Assembly: GCA_963760375.1 (NCBI GenBank)
Contig: CAVXCS010000002.1
Location: 124,001-188,000, forward strand
From: Pelagihabitans sp963760375
Lineage (GTDB): Bacteria; Bacteroidota; Bacteroidia; Flavobacteriales; Flavobacteriaceae
Direction: 5' to 3'
DNA length: 64,000 nucleotides
Numbering within the stretch: position 1 is the stretch's first letter; every line of letters begins with the position of its first letter. The position numbers and the translations under genes were made by a program. Shown here in pieces: positions 54,114-63,231 of this stretch. A model generated the notes under the pieces. That model saw only the letters and a list, made by a program, of their open reading frames with translations. It was not told where the DNA came from and searched no databases.

Positions 54114-54902
54114 ATGGTTCAAATCGGACTCCAAAAGTTTCTCCTACAGGCTGGTTATCGTATGAAAAATTTTCGAATGCATGGATGGCGCTTCAATTCC
54201 CAATTGGGATTGGGGCTGATTTTCCTGTTCGGCGTCCCTAGGTTTCTTTTGGTATTGGATGCCAATCGAACAGGCAACTACAATTTAATTTCGATCATTT
54301 TTATACTGATGTGGGCCACACCCTATGTACTACTGGCGAAAAACGGGAGAAAAACCATCGGAATGAAAAGGCCAAAAAACTTCGTTTGGCTCTTCTATGC
54401 TTTTTTGTTGGGAATTGGTGCATGTTCGTTCATTTTCGTTTTGGGTTCAGGCCTTTTTCAAGACACGCTCGACAATTGGTTTGTTTATATTTCAAGGGCC
54501 TATGGCAGCATTCCCCTGACTGAGCTCAAAGGCCCTGACCAGCTGGGTTACTTTCTGATGTTTGCCATGGTGGCAATGACCTTGAGTCCAATTGGGGAAG
54601 AGCTGCTTTATCGGGGCATGATCCATCAGAGCTTCGTCGCAAGGTATGGCGAACACGGGGCATCGATAATTGACAGTGCCGCCTTTGCCCTGGTGCATTT
54701 GGCCCATTTTGGCCTCGTCTTTGATCAAGGGGTATGGAAAATGATTTGGATTCCGGCACTTATATGGATGGCCTTGATGTATCTGACCAGTCGTATCTTT
54801 TTCTGGTGTAAAACGCAATCGGGATCGATTTACGGTGCCATCATGGGACATGCAGGATTCAATTTTGCGATGACCTATTATATTTTCTATCATATCTTAT
54901 GA
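54114..54902 (+). CDS. CPBP-family intramembrane glutamic endopeptidase
   Basis: 262 residues (ATG 54162 would give 246). About six to seven membrane helices with the CPBP motifs SPIGEELLYRGMIHQSF (catalytic Glu-Glu and Arg), FALVHLAHFG (His) and MGHAGFNFAM (His/Asn). The family includes Rce1 CAAX proteases and bacteriocin-immunity proteins. No bacteriocin gene is close, so a general proteolytic role is more likely. Confidence 0.9.
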   Translation: MVQIGLQKFLLQAGYRMKNFRMHGWRFNSQLGLGLIFLFGVPRFLLVLDANRTGNYNLISIIFILMWATPYVLLAKNGRKTIGMKRPKNFVWLFYAFLLGIGACSFIFVLGSGLFQDTLDNWFVYISRAYGSIPLTELKGPDQLGYFLMFAMVAMTLSPIGEELLYRGMIHQSFVARYGEHGASIIDSAAFALVHLAHFGLVFDQGVWKMIWIPALIWMALMYLTSRIFFWCKTQSGSIYGAIMGHAGFNFAMTYYIFYHIL

Positions 54903-55109
54903 ACGACATTGGCATGATTGCAAGTTTACCTTGGCTGCCAGATATAAAACATCCTCCGAATTCCGATAAGAACTACTTGATTTTACTATCTTTAAACGAC
55001 CCCGTAGCAGGCGCTTGAGGCACCGTATCATCCGAAATCGGAAGTTATGGCAAACGAAGAACGTGTACCTTGTTAAAAATATTTATATTCAAAAACCAAA
55101 ATACAGATC

Positions 55110-56429
55110 ATGGGCGACCGAAGGAAATTCATCAAAAATCTAGGCGTGGCTTCCCTGGCGACAACGCTGCCGATCGGTCCGTTGGCGGCAGCCCAAAAAA
55201 AGGGGCGCGACAAAACCCTTAAGGTAGGTCTAATCGGGGTTCACGGCATGGGCTGGGCAGACCTGAAATCTTTTCTTAAAAACCCCGGAACCGAATGCAC
55301 TGCCCTTTGTGATGTGGATGCGATCCTTTTGAACAACAGGGCGGACGAACTGGAGACCGAAACCGGCATACGCCCAAGTACTTTCAACGACCATCGGGAA
55401 TTCTTGAAGGTCAAGGACTTGGCCGCCGTATTCATCGGAACCCCCGATCATTGGCATTGTATCCAAATGATCGATGCCTGTGCGGCTGGCAAGGATGTCT
55501 ATGTCGAAAAGCCCATAGCCAACAGTATTTTTGAAGCCGATTTGATGGTTAGCGCCGCCCGCAAATACAATCGGGTGGTGCAGGTAGGGCAATGGCAACG
55601 AAGCGACCCCCATTGGGAATCGGCACTCGAATATCTGAATAGCGGCACCTTGGGCAAGATACGACAGGTGAAGGCTTGGGCAGACGTCAATTATGGGCGT
55701 GGTTTTGATGTGGTACCCGACACGGAAGCCCCAGTTGGCGTTGATTATGACCGATGGTTGGGTCCTGCTCCCAATCGAGCTTTCAACCCTAATCGCTTTC
55801 ATGGCACCTTCCGTTATTTCTGGGACTATGCGGGGGGACTCATGACCGATTGGGGGGTCCATATGATCGATATGGTACTGGCAGGCATGAAGGCGACCGC
55901 CCCAAAATCGGTAGTGGCCATAGGAGGTAAATTGGCCTTCCCCAAGGATGCTGCAGAAACGCCCGATACCTTGACCACGGTTTACGATTTTGGGGACTTC
56001 AGCTTTATATGGGAGCAATTTATGGCCATGGGCACCTCGCCATATCTTGAGGAATCGGGGGAGCCGGGAGTGGCTTTTATTGGGGAGAACGGTATTTTGG
56101 CCATCAACAGGGCCAGTTGGAAGGTACTTCCTTTGGCTGATAACGGCAAGTACCTGACCGAATCCTTACCGCCCAGATCAAGTCACAGCAACGGCCTCGA
56201 TGCCCATACCAAGAACTTTTATGAATGCCTCATGAGCCGAGAGGATCCCAATTGTACCATTGAAATGGGCAGAAACGCGGCCTTGGTCGCCCATTTGGGA
56301 AATATAGCCTACAGGACGGGCAAAAAATTGCAATGGGACGACCAAAAAGGCACCATTACCAATGAAACCGAAGCCATGAATTTTCTAAAACCGACCTATC
56401 GGCCACCTTGGGCCATGTGGGAGGGATAA
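55110..56429 (+). CDS. Tat-exported Gfo/Idh/MocA family oxidoreductase (third copy)
   Basis: 439 residues. Twin-arginine signal DRRKFIKNLGVASLATTLP, Rossmann loop LIGVHGMGWADLKSF, the EKP motif DVYVEKPIANSIFEAD, and DWGVHMIDMVLAGMK in the barrel. Closest in layout to the 40536-41822 protein. It stands alone between a protease and a transporter gene, so its substrate is unknown. Confidence 0.9.
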   Translation: MGDRRKFIKNLGVASLATTLPIGPLAAAQKKGRDKTLKVGLIGVHGMGWADLKSFLKNPGTECTALCDVDAILLNNRADELETETGIRPSTFNDHREFLKVKDLAAVFIGTPDHWHCIQMIDACAAGKDVYVEKPIANSIFEADLMVSAARKYNRVVQVGQWQRSDPHWESALEYLNSGTLGKIRQVKAWADVNYGRGFDVVPDTEAPVGVDYDRWLGPAPNRAFNPNRFHGTFRYFWDYAGGLMTDWGVHMIDMVLAGMKATAPKSVVAIGGKLAFPKDAAETPDTLTTVYDFGDFSFIWEQFMAMGTSPYLEESGEPGVAFIGENGILAINRASWKVLPLADNGKYLTESLPPRSSHSNGLDAHTKNFYECLMSREDPNCTIEMGRNAALVAHLGNIAYRTGKKLQWDDQKGTITNETEAMNFLKPTYRPPWAMWEG

Positions 56430-56581
56430 ATACCTTGCCGTACAATCAAGGCCTCTTGATATGTATCCAACTGTGCCAAATTTCGGTGCGAGAAAAAGAA
56501 AACGGCAAGCAGAGCAATGAAAACGAAAATGACCTAAAAAAGAATTTTCACAATAAATTAACCCCATGATATCGCATAGAG

Positions 56582-58759
56582 ATGGCTAAAAAAACTTTTG
56601 GAACTTTTGCTGGGGTCTTTACGCCCACCACGCTGACCATCCTGGGCGTGATCATGTACATTAGGCAACCCTGGGTGGTGGGCAACGCGGGCATCATAGG
56701 TGCCCTGGCCATCATTTTGCTCTCGGTCGCGATTACTTTTACCACCGCAATGAGCCTATCTTCGATCACCACCAATGTGAGGATCGGGACCGGTGGCGCA
56801 TTCAGTATTATCTCCAAGTCGCTCGGATTGGAGATAGGCGGGGCCATTGGCATCCCTTTTTATATTGCCCAGGCCTTGGCAGTGGCCATGTACATTTTTG
56901 GTTTTAGGGAGGGTTTGGCCTTCATATTTCCCGATCTGAATGCCTATGCGGTTGATCTTGGCATATTCATATTGGTAATGGCCATTGCCTTTACCAGCAC
57001 CAGTTTTGCCTTTAAGATTCAATATGTGATTTTGGGAGTCATTGTCCTCTCCCTGGTATCGATTTATGGCGCACTTTTCGTGAACGATCTTAATTATGAT
57101 TTTGAATTGTTCGGTAAATATCCAGGCTCCATCGAGAATAATTTTAGCGGCACTTCATTTTGGGTGGTCTTCGCCGTATTCTTTCCCGCCGTAACGGGCG
57201 TGATGGCCGGTGCCAACATGTCGGGCGATCTTACGAGTCCACGGAAGAGTATTCCGCTAGGTACTATTTCCGCCGTAATCATCACCGCATTGATCTACAT
57301 CAGCCTGATCTTTGTGGTTTCCCTGATAGCCACTCCGGAGGAAATGACCAAGAACTATAATCTGTTCATCGAGAAAGCGCTCTACGGACCTTTGGTCATC
57401 GCCGGTTTATTGGGCGCCACCCTATCGTCGGCCCTGGGTTCCTTTATCGGGGCACCAAGGATCATGCTTGCCTTGGCGGAAAAAGGCATCCTGCCCAAAA
57501 GTCCGACTTTGGCCAAACTTTCTGCCCGGGGAGAACCGCTGCACGCGATGTATTTTACGGCCATTGTTGTTTTTATCGGTATATCGCTGCGCAACCTCAA
57601 TACTATCGCCCCGATCCTCACCATGTTTTTTATGATCACTTATGCGATGATCAACATCGTGGTTTTGCTGGAGCAGTCTTTGGGTTTACCCAGCTATCGG
57701 CCAACCTTAAAAATATCGCTCTTGGTACCGGCGTTAGGGGCCTTCGGGTCTATAGCCATCATGTTCGTCATCAACGTGATCGTTGCCCTGTTTTCGCTCA
57801 TCTTTATCTTTGTTTTTTACTATTATCTGGTAAAGCTCAATTTAAAATCTGAGGTTGGGGATTCGCGCAGTGGCCTTTTTACCGCCCTTGCCGAATGGGC
57901 TACCAAAAAGTCGAGCAGTTTAAGCCCTGAAAAGGAGGTGCGTTCATGGAGACCGAACCTGTTGATTCCCATGCAAATGCCCAAAGAAATCAGGGGCGCC
58001 TATAAATTGATTCACTCTATTGTACATCCCAAAGGTTCGGTGAAGATCCTGGCTTTGATCAATGAAAACCGCCAAGAACAGAGAGACAATGAGCAATTTT
58101 TGAAAAACGCCATCAAAAAGTTCAGGGAAAGCCGTATTTCAGTTTCCTATGCCTTCGTGGATGGCACGGAATTCAATACTACGGTTAAAATAAGCATGCA
58201 GTCGTTGAACGCGGCATTCTTTAAACCCAACGTCATCTTCGTAAGCATCGATTCGGCCAATGCTCAGAACACCTTTTATGACCGGCTAAGATCGGACGCC
58301 GAAAAGAACGATTTTGGAGTAATCATCTTCATACCCTTCTCTACGGCCAGTTTGGCCATTGAACAGAATATCAATTTATGGTTGACCGATATACCAGTCG
58401 ATTGGAAAGAAACGTTCAATATTGGGAACAATGATCTGGGCACCCTTTTGGCCTTGCTCATCTGCAAGAACTGGAAAGGGACGATCGAAACCCATGTGGT
58501 GAACAACAATCCTGAACTTACCTTTACCGATGACGACATCGAGGATTTGAGAACCATGGTCCGCTTCCCAAAAAACACCGTTATCAATATAACGCAGGGC
58601 GATTTGCTGGAAAACACCAAAAAGTACCGAAGCACCGATATCAACATCTTCAGTGCGAATCCAGGCATGCATACGGCCGAGATGATCGATCTGGTGAAGG
58701 CCTCCCGGATTTCAGCCATTTTTTGTATCGATTCGCAATCGGAAAACGTTTTGGTTTGA
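56582..58759 (+). CDS. APC-superfamily transporter, SLC12-like (cation-chloride cotransporter type)
   Basis: 725 residues. Residues 1-425 hold about twelve membrane helices with the N-terminal KKTFGTFAGVFTPTTLTILGVIMYIR, GGAFSIISKSLGLEIGGAIG, and FAVFFPAVTGVMAGANMSGDL, closely resembling SLC12 (Na-K-Cl / K-Cl) carriers. The remaining 300 residues are a soluble regulatory domain, as in SLC12 proteins. Substrate may be K, Cl or amino acids; not resolvable here. It ends before a bidirectional terminator. Confidence 0.9.
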   Translation: MAKKTFGTFAGVFTPTTLTILGVIMYIRQPWVVGNAGIIGALAIILLSVAITFTTAMSLSSITTNVRIGTGGAFSIISKSLGLEIGGAIGIPFYIAQALAVAMYIFGFREGLAFIFPDLNAYAVDLGIFILVMAIAFTSTSFAFKIQYVILGVIVLSLVSIYGALFVNDLNYDFELFGKYPGSIENNFSGTSFWVVFAVFFPAVTGVMAGANMSGDLTSPRKSIPLGTISAVIITALIYISLIFVVSLIATPEEMTKNYNLFIEKALYGPLVIAGLLGATLSSALGSFIGAPRIMLALAEKGILPKSPTLAKLSARGEPLHAMYFTAIVVFIGISLRNLNTIAPILTMFFMITYAMINIVVLLEQSLGLPSYRPTLKISLLVPALGAFGSIAIMFVINVIVALFSLIFIFVFYYYLVKLNLKSEVGDSRSGLFTALAEWATKKSSSLSPEKEVRSWRPNLLIPMQMPKEIRGAYKLIHSIVHPKGSVKILALINENRQEQRDNEQFLKNAIKKFRESRISVSYAFVDGTEFNTTVKISMQSLNAAFFKPNVIFVSIDSANAQNTFYDRLRSDAEKNDFGVIIFIPFSTASLAIEQNINLWLTDIPVDWKETFNIGNNDLGTLLALLICKNWKGTIETHVVNNNPELTFTDDDIEDLRTMVRFPKNTVINITQGDLLENTKKYRSTDINIFSANPGMHTAEMIDLVKASRISAIFCIDSQSENVLV

Positions 58760-58822
58760 TGGCTTCCTAAATGGCAAATGGGTATTTAACAAATCTGTTG
58801 GGCTTACTCCCGAAACAAGAAA

Positions 58823-58841
58823 GGGGCGGTTGAACCGCCCC
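58823..58841. terminator. Bidirectional terminator between the transporter gene and rny
   Basis: GGGGCGGT (58823-58830) pairs with ACCGCCCC (58834-58841), a GC-rich 8-bp stem with a 3-base loop. It lies in the convergent gap; only short T stretches flank it (GTTTCC on the plus side, TTTCTTG on the minus side), so efficiency is uncertain but position fits both genes. Confidence 0.7.
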
Positions 58842-58865
58842 GTTTCCACTATTATCCTGCCGCGG

Positions 58866-60434
58866 CTATTTGGCCACGTTAACCGCTCTGGTTTCCCGGA
58901 TCACGGTAACCTTCACCTGACCTGGATAGGTCATATCGGTTTGTATTTTTTGGGAGATTTCGAATGATAGCTCGGCTGCCTTGTCATCGCTCACTTTTTC
59001 ACTTTCCACAATGACGCGGAGTTCCCTCCCAGCCTGTATGGCATAGGCCTTCTGAACGCCACCGAATCCAAAAGCGATATCTTCCAGATCTTTGAGCCGT
59101 TGTATATAGGAGTCAAGGACTTGTCGCCTTGCCCCTGGCCTTGCACCACTGATGGCGTCGCAGACCTGTACAATGGGCGATATCAAGGTTTTCATTTCTA
59201 TCTCGTCGTGGTGGGCGCCGATCGCATTGCATACATCTGGCTTTTCTCCATATTTCTCGGCCCATTGCATGCCGAGTATGGCATGTGGTGTTTCGATTTC
59301 TGCCTCGGTATTGGGTACTTTTCCAATATCGTGCAATAAGCCCGCCCGTTTGGCCAGTTTTGGGTTCAATCCCAATTCTGCGGCCATCACGCCGCAAAGT
59401 TTCGCCACTTCCCTGGAATGCTGCAAAAGGTTTTGGCCATAGGAAGACCGATATTTCATGCGCCCTACCGCCCTGATCAGTTCAGGATGCAATCCGTGAA
59501 TCCCAAGGTCGATGACCGTTCGCTTGCCTACTTCGACAATCTCCTGTTCAATCTGTTTTTCGGTCTTCTTTACGATTTCTTCGATCCTGGCGGGGTGAAT
59601 CCTGCCGTCGGTCACCAATTTATGAAGCGATAACCGGGCCACTTCCCTGCGTACCGAATCAAAACAAGAGAGAATGATCGCCTCGGGGGTATCATCCACG
59701 ATAATCTCCACGCCGGTCGCTGCCTCCAAGGCCCTGATGTTTCTTCCCTCACGACCTATGATACGCCCTTTGACATCGTCCGATTCAAGATTGAAAACAG
59801 ATACGCAGTTTTCAACGGCTTCTTCTGTCCCGATGCGCTGAATGGTATTGATGACTATTTTCCTGGCTTCCTGTTCGGCGGTCAGCTTGGCTTCCTCCAC
59901 CGTATTTTGGATGTACGACATGGCATCGTTGCGTGCCGTTTCCTTTAGGGATTCCATCAGCTGGCTTTTCGCATCCTCCGCGGAAAGTCCTGAAATTACT
60001 TCCAACTGCTGAACTTGGTTTTTGTGAAGTTTTTCGAGTTCGGCCTGTTTTTTATCGAGGTATTCATTGCGGTGTTCCGTGTCCTTTATCTTGCTCTGAA
60101 GCTCCTCGTTCAATATTTTGCTTTTGGACAGTTCGCTGCTCACCTGGGACTCTTTATCACGTATGCGTTTTTCGGCCTCGTTGATCCTTTTGTCTTTGTT
60201 GATAATGACCTTCTCGTGTTCGGCCTTCAATTCCAAAAACTTTTCCTTTGCTTGAAAAATCTTGTCTTTTTTGATGTTCTCACCTTCCACTTTGGCGCTG
60301 CTGAGCAGGCCCTCCGCTTCTTTCTTGGCATTTGCTATGGTTCTTGAGGCCTTGCCCTTCTCCATAAATTTAGCGATCGCAAAGCCTATTGCCAAACCTG
60401 CTATTGCCGCTATGATCATTAGTGTATAATCCAT
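58866..60434 (-). CDS. rny: Ribonuclease Y
   Basis: 522 residues from the ATG at 60434 (MDYTLMIIAA); a longer frame to 60488 would include the terminator of the upstream RNA. N-terminal membrane anchor, long coiled coil (residues ~25-190, AEKRIRDKESQVSSELSK), KH domain (GRIIGREGRNIRALEAATGV) and HD domain with GLLHDIGKVPNT. RNase Y is the main mRNA endonuclease in bacteria without RNase E. Placed just downstream of the candidate 6S RNA. Confidence 0.97.
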   Translation of the reverse strand: MDYTLMIIAAIAGLAIGFAIAKFMEKGKASRTIANAKKEAEGLLSSAKVEGENIKKDKIFQAKEKFLELKAEHEKVIINKDKRINEAEKRIRDKESQVSSELSKSKILNEELQSKIKDTEHRNEYLDKKQAELEKLHKNQVQQLEVISGLSAEDAKSQLMESLKETARNDAMSYIQNTVEEAKLTAEQEARKIVINTIQRIGTEEAVENCVSVFNLESDDVKGRIIGREGRNIRALEAATGVEIIVDDTPEAIILSCFDSVRREVARLSLHKLVTDGRIHPARIEEIVKKTEKQIEQEIVEVGKRTVIDLGIHGLHPELIRAVGRMKYRSSYGQNLLQHSREVAKLCGVMAAELGLNPKLAKRAGLLHDIGKVPNTEAEIETPHAILGMQWAEKYGEKPDVCNAIGAHHDEIEMKTLISPIVQVCDAISGARPGARRQVLDSYIQRLKDLEDIAFGFGGVQKAYAIQAGRELRVIVESEKVSDDKAAELSFEISQKIQTDMTYPGQVKVTVIRETRAVNVAK

Positions 60435-60453
60435 TTGTTTGAGAGTATTGGTT

Positions 60454-60474
60454 AAAAAAAAAGCCCACATTGGC
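60454..60474 (-). terminator. Terminator of the candidate 6S RNA
   Basis: Minus strand: short stem GCC/GGC (60474-60472 with 60465-60463) followed by nine T (60462-60454). The stem is weak, but the long T run directly after the RNA region and before rny is clear. Confidence 0.5.
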
Positions 60475-60599
60475 GAAGTTTTGCACAAACTCCTATGAAC
60501 AGGTTTAGGGCTAACAGACCGATCAAGGATCCTTGTACAAGCAAGGCATGCTTTTACGACCTAAACTCACCCTTTTAAACTAATTAACGTTGAGTTTGT
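60463..60599 (-). ncRNA. ssrS: Candidate 6S RNA (6S-Flavo type, ssrS)
   Basis: No protein gene fits the 60435-60648 gap. On the minus strand an outer 8-bp helix ACAAACTC (60599-60592) / GAGTTTGT (60492-60485) encloses an asymmetric bubble, then an inner 7-bp helix GTTTAGG (60566-60560) / CCTAAAC (60509-60503), then a CCTTG..CAAGG hairpin region around 60545-60525 with the palindrome CAAGGATCCTTG. Helix, large open bubble, helix is the 6S RNA plan that mimics an open promoter and binds RNA polymerase. Location right after zapA matches zapA-ssrS of gammaproteobacteria. The 5' end is unmapped; a TATCTTTT promoter-like element at 60608-60601 would place it inside the outer arm. Rfam match not tested. 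Confidence 0.7.
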
Positions 60600-60648
60600 C
60601 AAAAGATATTACCAATATGGGCAGTAACTTTGATATATGTTAAAGAAC

Positions 60649-60945
60649 TTACTTTATGCTTAGCTTGGTGTTCACCAGTTGGTCAAGAGCCTTCAAGCGC
60701 TCAAGGGCCTCACTCGATCCTTCCGTTTGTTCGATGCTTTTTTGTTCAATTTTTGATGCAAATTGAAGGGCGCACATGGCCAGCACGTCTTGCTTATCGC
60801 GAACGGCATAGCTTTGTTCGAACTTTTTTGCCAGTTGCTCAATATTTTTCGCTGCCTTTCTCAGTCCTTCTTCTTGGCCTGGATCTATGGTTAAGGGATA
60901 CACCCTATCTGCAATAGAAAGCTTGATTTTGAGCTTTTCCGACAT
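60649..60945 (-). CDS. zapA: Cell division protein ZapA
   Basis: 98 residues. KIKLSIADRVYPLTIDPGQEEGLRKAAKNIEQLAKKF is the beta-hairpin plus helix of ZapA; the DKQDVLAMCALQFASKIEQ helix follows. ZapA tetramers crosslink FtsZ filaments at midcell. Fourteen bases after the ZapB-like gene, and upstream of the 6S RNA candidate. Confidence 0.92.
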   Translation of the reverse strand: MSEKLKIKLSIADRVYPLTIDPGQEEGLRKAAKNIEQLAKKFEQSYAVRDKQDVLAMCALQFASKIEQKSIEQTEGSSEALERLKALDQLVNTKLSIK

Positions 60946-60959
60946 ACTATTTAAGACAA

Positions 60960-61250
60960 TTATTCAGAAAGTTGGGCAATACAATGGTCCAATTCCCTGA
61001 TCAATGTGTTTATCTTTAGCTTCGCTTCTGTTTTATTGGTATTACTGCCTAGCATTGAATTTGCGAGTTTGAGCGCGTTGTATTTCTCTTCCCATTCCGA
61101 TACGGAGCTGTTCACGGTTTCCTTTTCACCTTTGATGGAAACCAGTTCCTTTTCCAACCTTTGATTCGCGAGATGCAACATGTCTAACTTATGCAGCATC
61201 TTGCTAATTTTGTTTTCCAGAGAATCAACAATTTGAACCAATTCGCTCAT
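60960..61250 (-). CDS. Small coiled-coil protein, ZapB-like
   Basis: 96 residues, almost all heptad coiled coil: VDSLENKISKMLHKLDMLHLANQRLEKELVSIKGEKETVNS, then KINTLIRELDHCIAQLSE. No enzyme motif. It shares a transcript with zapA, with a strong promoter in front, so a division-related partner of ZapA comparable to ZapB is a fair guess but not shown by sequence identity. Confidence 0.85.
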   Translation of the reverse strand: MSELVQIVDSLENKISKMLHKLDMLHLANQRLEKELVSIKGEKETVNSSVSEWEEKYNALKLANSMLGSNTNKTEAKLKINTLIRELDHCIAQLSE

Positions 61251-61274
61251 AAACGAAATTCAATACCCTTTACA

Positions 61275-61305
61275 CAAAGTTAACATACCTGCTCAGACTT
61301 AGCAA
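61275..61305 (-). promoter_or_regulatory. Bacteroidota-type promoter of the zapB-like/zapA operon
   Basis: Minus strand: TTG (61305-61303), 20 bases, then TAACTTTG (61282-61275), a perfect -7 element. It ends 24 bases before the ATG at 61250. Confidence 0.8.
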
Positions 61306-61534
61306 TTCTTTTGGCAATTTTCTTGAAGTATTACTTTAAACACCGCTATTCCGATGATTGTGTGGCCTATCAACAATTATTTTAAAGGTTTTGGCCAATC
61401 AAAGCCAATAATTGCCATGGTCTGTTTAAATTTATCCTTTTTTATAGGGATGTTAACAACTGGAAAATGGATTTCACCAATGCCCTCCACCAAGAATGTG
61501 ATCCGCACTTAATAATTAGGTTCGCTATTGTACT

Positions 61535-63226
61535 ATGAAGAACATTATCATTGCTTTAACGCTTATTGGTTCAATATTGGTTCATGGTCAGGAAGAATAT
61601 CCCAAAGATGTATTCAGATCCCCATTGGGCATTCCGCTGGTGCTCGCCGGCACTTTTGGCGAACTGAGATCGAACCACTTCCATTCCGGAATCGACATCA
61701 AAACGCAACAAAGGGAAGGTTTGCCAGTTTACGCCATTGCCGATGGCATGGTCACGCGCATCAAAATATCACATTGGGGATATGGCAAAGTGTTGTATAT
61801 CGCCCATCCCAATGGCTATACCTCGGTTTATGGGCATCTCCAAAAATTCTCCCCGGAGTTGGAGGCCTACGTCAAAAAACTTCAATATGACAAGAAATCC
61901 TATGAGTTGGAAGTATTTCCCGATCTTGGCGCACTCAAAGTTGAGAAGGGTGGCCTTATCGCCTACAGTGGCAACACGGGAGGATCTTCGGGGCCTCACC
62001 TGCACTTCGAAATCAGGAGCAGTATTTCCGAAAAACCGACCAACCCGCTACTTTACGGACTAGAGGTAAGGGATGCGACCCATCCAATATTGGAAAAGGT
62101 ATTCATTTACCCACTTGCAGAAAACGCACAGGTCAACCAGGGCAATGGCAAGGCCCAACTTCGCTTTTCACGACAGGCCGACCGTTCGTTCCTTGCGGAT
62201 AAGGTAAGTGCCATTGGCCCCATAGGTTTGGGGTTTGTGGGCTATGACAGACAGGATTTGGCAGCCAATAAAAACGGGGTGTATTCGGTGCAAATGTCGG
62301 TGAATGGCAAGGTGTATTGCGATTATGACTTCGACAGTTTTTCATTTGGCGAAACCAGGTACATCAATACACTGATAGACTATGCCCATATGGGCACCTA
62401 CCGGGAACGCATCCAGACCTGCTTTAAAAAACCGGGGAACCAATTGGACATTTACAACACCATCTTCAATGACGGCAAAATTGATGTGAGCGAGGGCCTT
62501 ACTTATAACATCGAGCTGTTGATCACCGATGTTGCAGGGAATACCACCAAATTGTTGATTCCGGTTGAGGGAAAAAACGAGGCCTTGAGGGTCAGGGAAA
62601 CGCAAGAGAAAACAGCGGATTATTTGGTGGCAAAAAAGAACAACAACTATGATTTGGGTGCGGCCAAAGTGTATTTTCCGGCCAACACCTTCTATGAAGA
62701 TTTCTACATCGACCTTAAAAAAGGTACGGACACCGTGACGATCCATAACAGCAAAGTGCCGGCCCAAAAAAACTTTACCATCACTTTTGACGTTGCAAAA
62801 TATACACCGGAAGAACGTGAGCAATTGTTCATCGCCCGTTTGGATCGAAAACTAAATCCCGATTATACGACCACCTATAAAAGGGGAAATGCTTTTACCA
62901 CAAGAACCCGTGATCTTGGAATGTATACCTTGGCCAGGGATACCACGGCACCCAGAATCCAACCGAAGAACTTTAAGGAAAAACAATGGTTGAACAACTA
63001 TCGCTATCTTAGTCTACAGATTTCGGACGATATGAGCGGTATCGATACGTACTCCGCTACCCTCAATGGAGAATGGATTCTGATGGAATATGAACCGAAG
63101 ACCAGAACGCTTACCTATAACTTCGATGATAAAATCCTGGACAAAACGCTGTGCGAGCTGGAAGTAGTCGTTACCGATAATGTCGGTAACACCGCCACCT
63201 TTCAAAGTACGTTTTATCGAAAATAA
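61535..63226 (+). CDS. Secreted M23/LytM metallopeptidase
   Basis: 563 residues with signal peptide (ending near VHGQ, residue 19). LytM domain at residues ~40-165: NHFHSGIDI (His50, Asp54), VYGHL and GPHLHFEI (His155, His157), so the zinc site is complete. It should cleave peptidoglycan peptides. The remaining ~400 residues are a beta-rich tail (Ig-like strands such as LSLQISDDMSGIDTYSATLNGEWI) unusual in length, perhaps an outer-face or substrate-binding part. Five bases before the next receptor gene. Confidence 0.92.
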   Translation: MKNIIIALTLIGSILVHGQEEYPKDVFRSPLGIPLVLAGTFGELRSNHFHSGIDIKTQQREGLPVYAIADGMVTRIKISHWGYGKVLYIAHPNGYTSVYGHLQKFSPELEAYVKKLQYDKKSYELEVFPDLGALKVEKGGLIAYSGNTGGSSGPHLHFEIRSSISEKPTNPLLYGLEVRDATHPILEKVFIYPLAENAQVNQGNGKAQLRFSRQADRSFLADKVSAIGPIGLGFVGYDRQDLAANKNGVYSVQMSVNGKVYCDYDFDSFSFGETRYINTLIDYAHMGTYRERIQTCFKKPGNQLDIYNTIFNDGKIDVSEGLTYNIELLITDVAGNTTKLLIPVEGKNEALRVRETQEKTADYLVAKKNNNYDLGAAKVYFPANTFYEDFYIDLKKGTDTVTIHNSKVPAQKNFTITFDVAKYTPEEREQLFIARLDRKLNPDYTTTYKRGNAFTTRTRDLGMYTLARDTTAPRIQPKNFKEKQWLNNYRYLSLQISDDMSGIDTYSATLNGEWILMEYEPKTRTLTYNFDDKILDKTLCELEVVVTDNVGNTATFQSTFYRK

Positions 63227-63231
63227 ATAGA

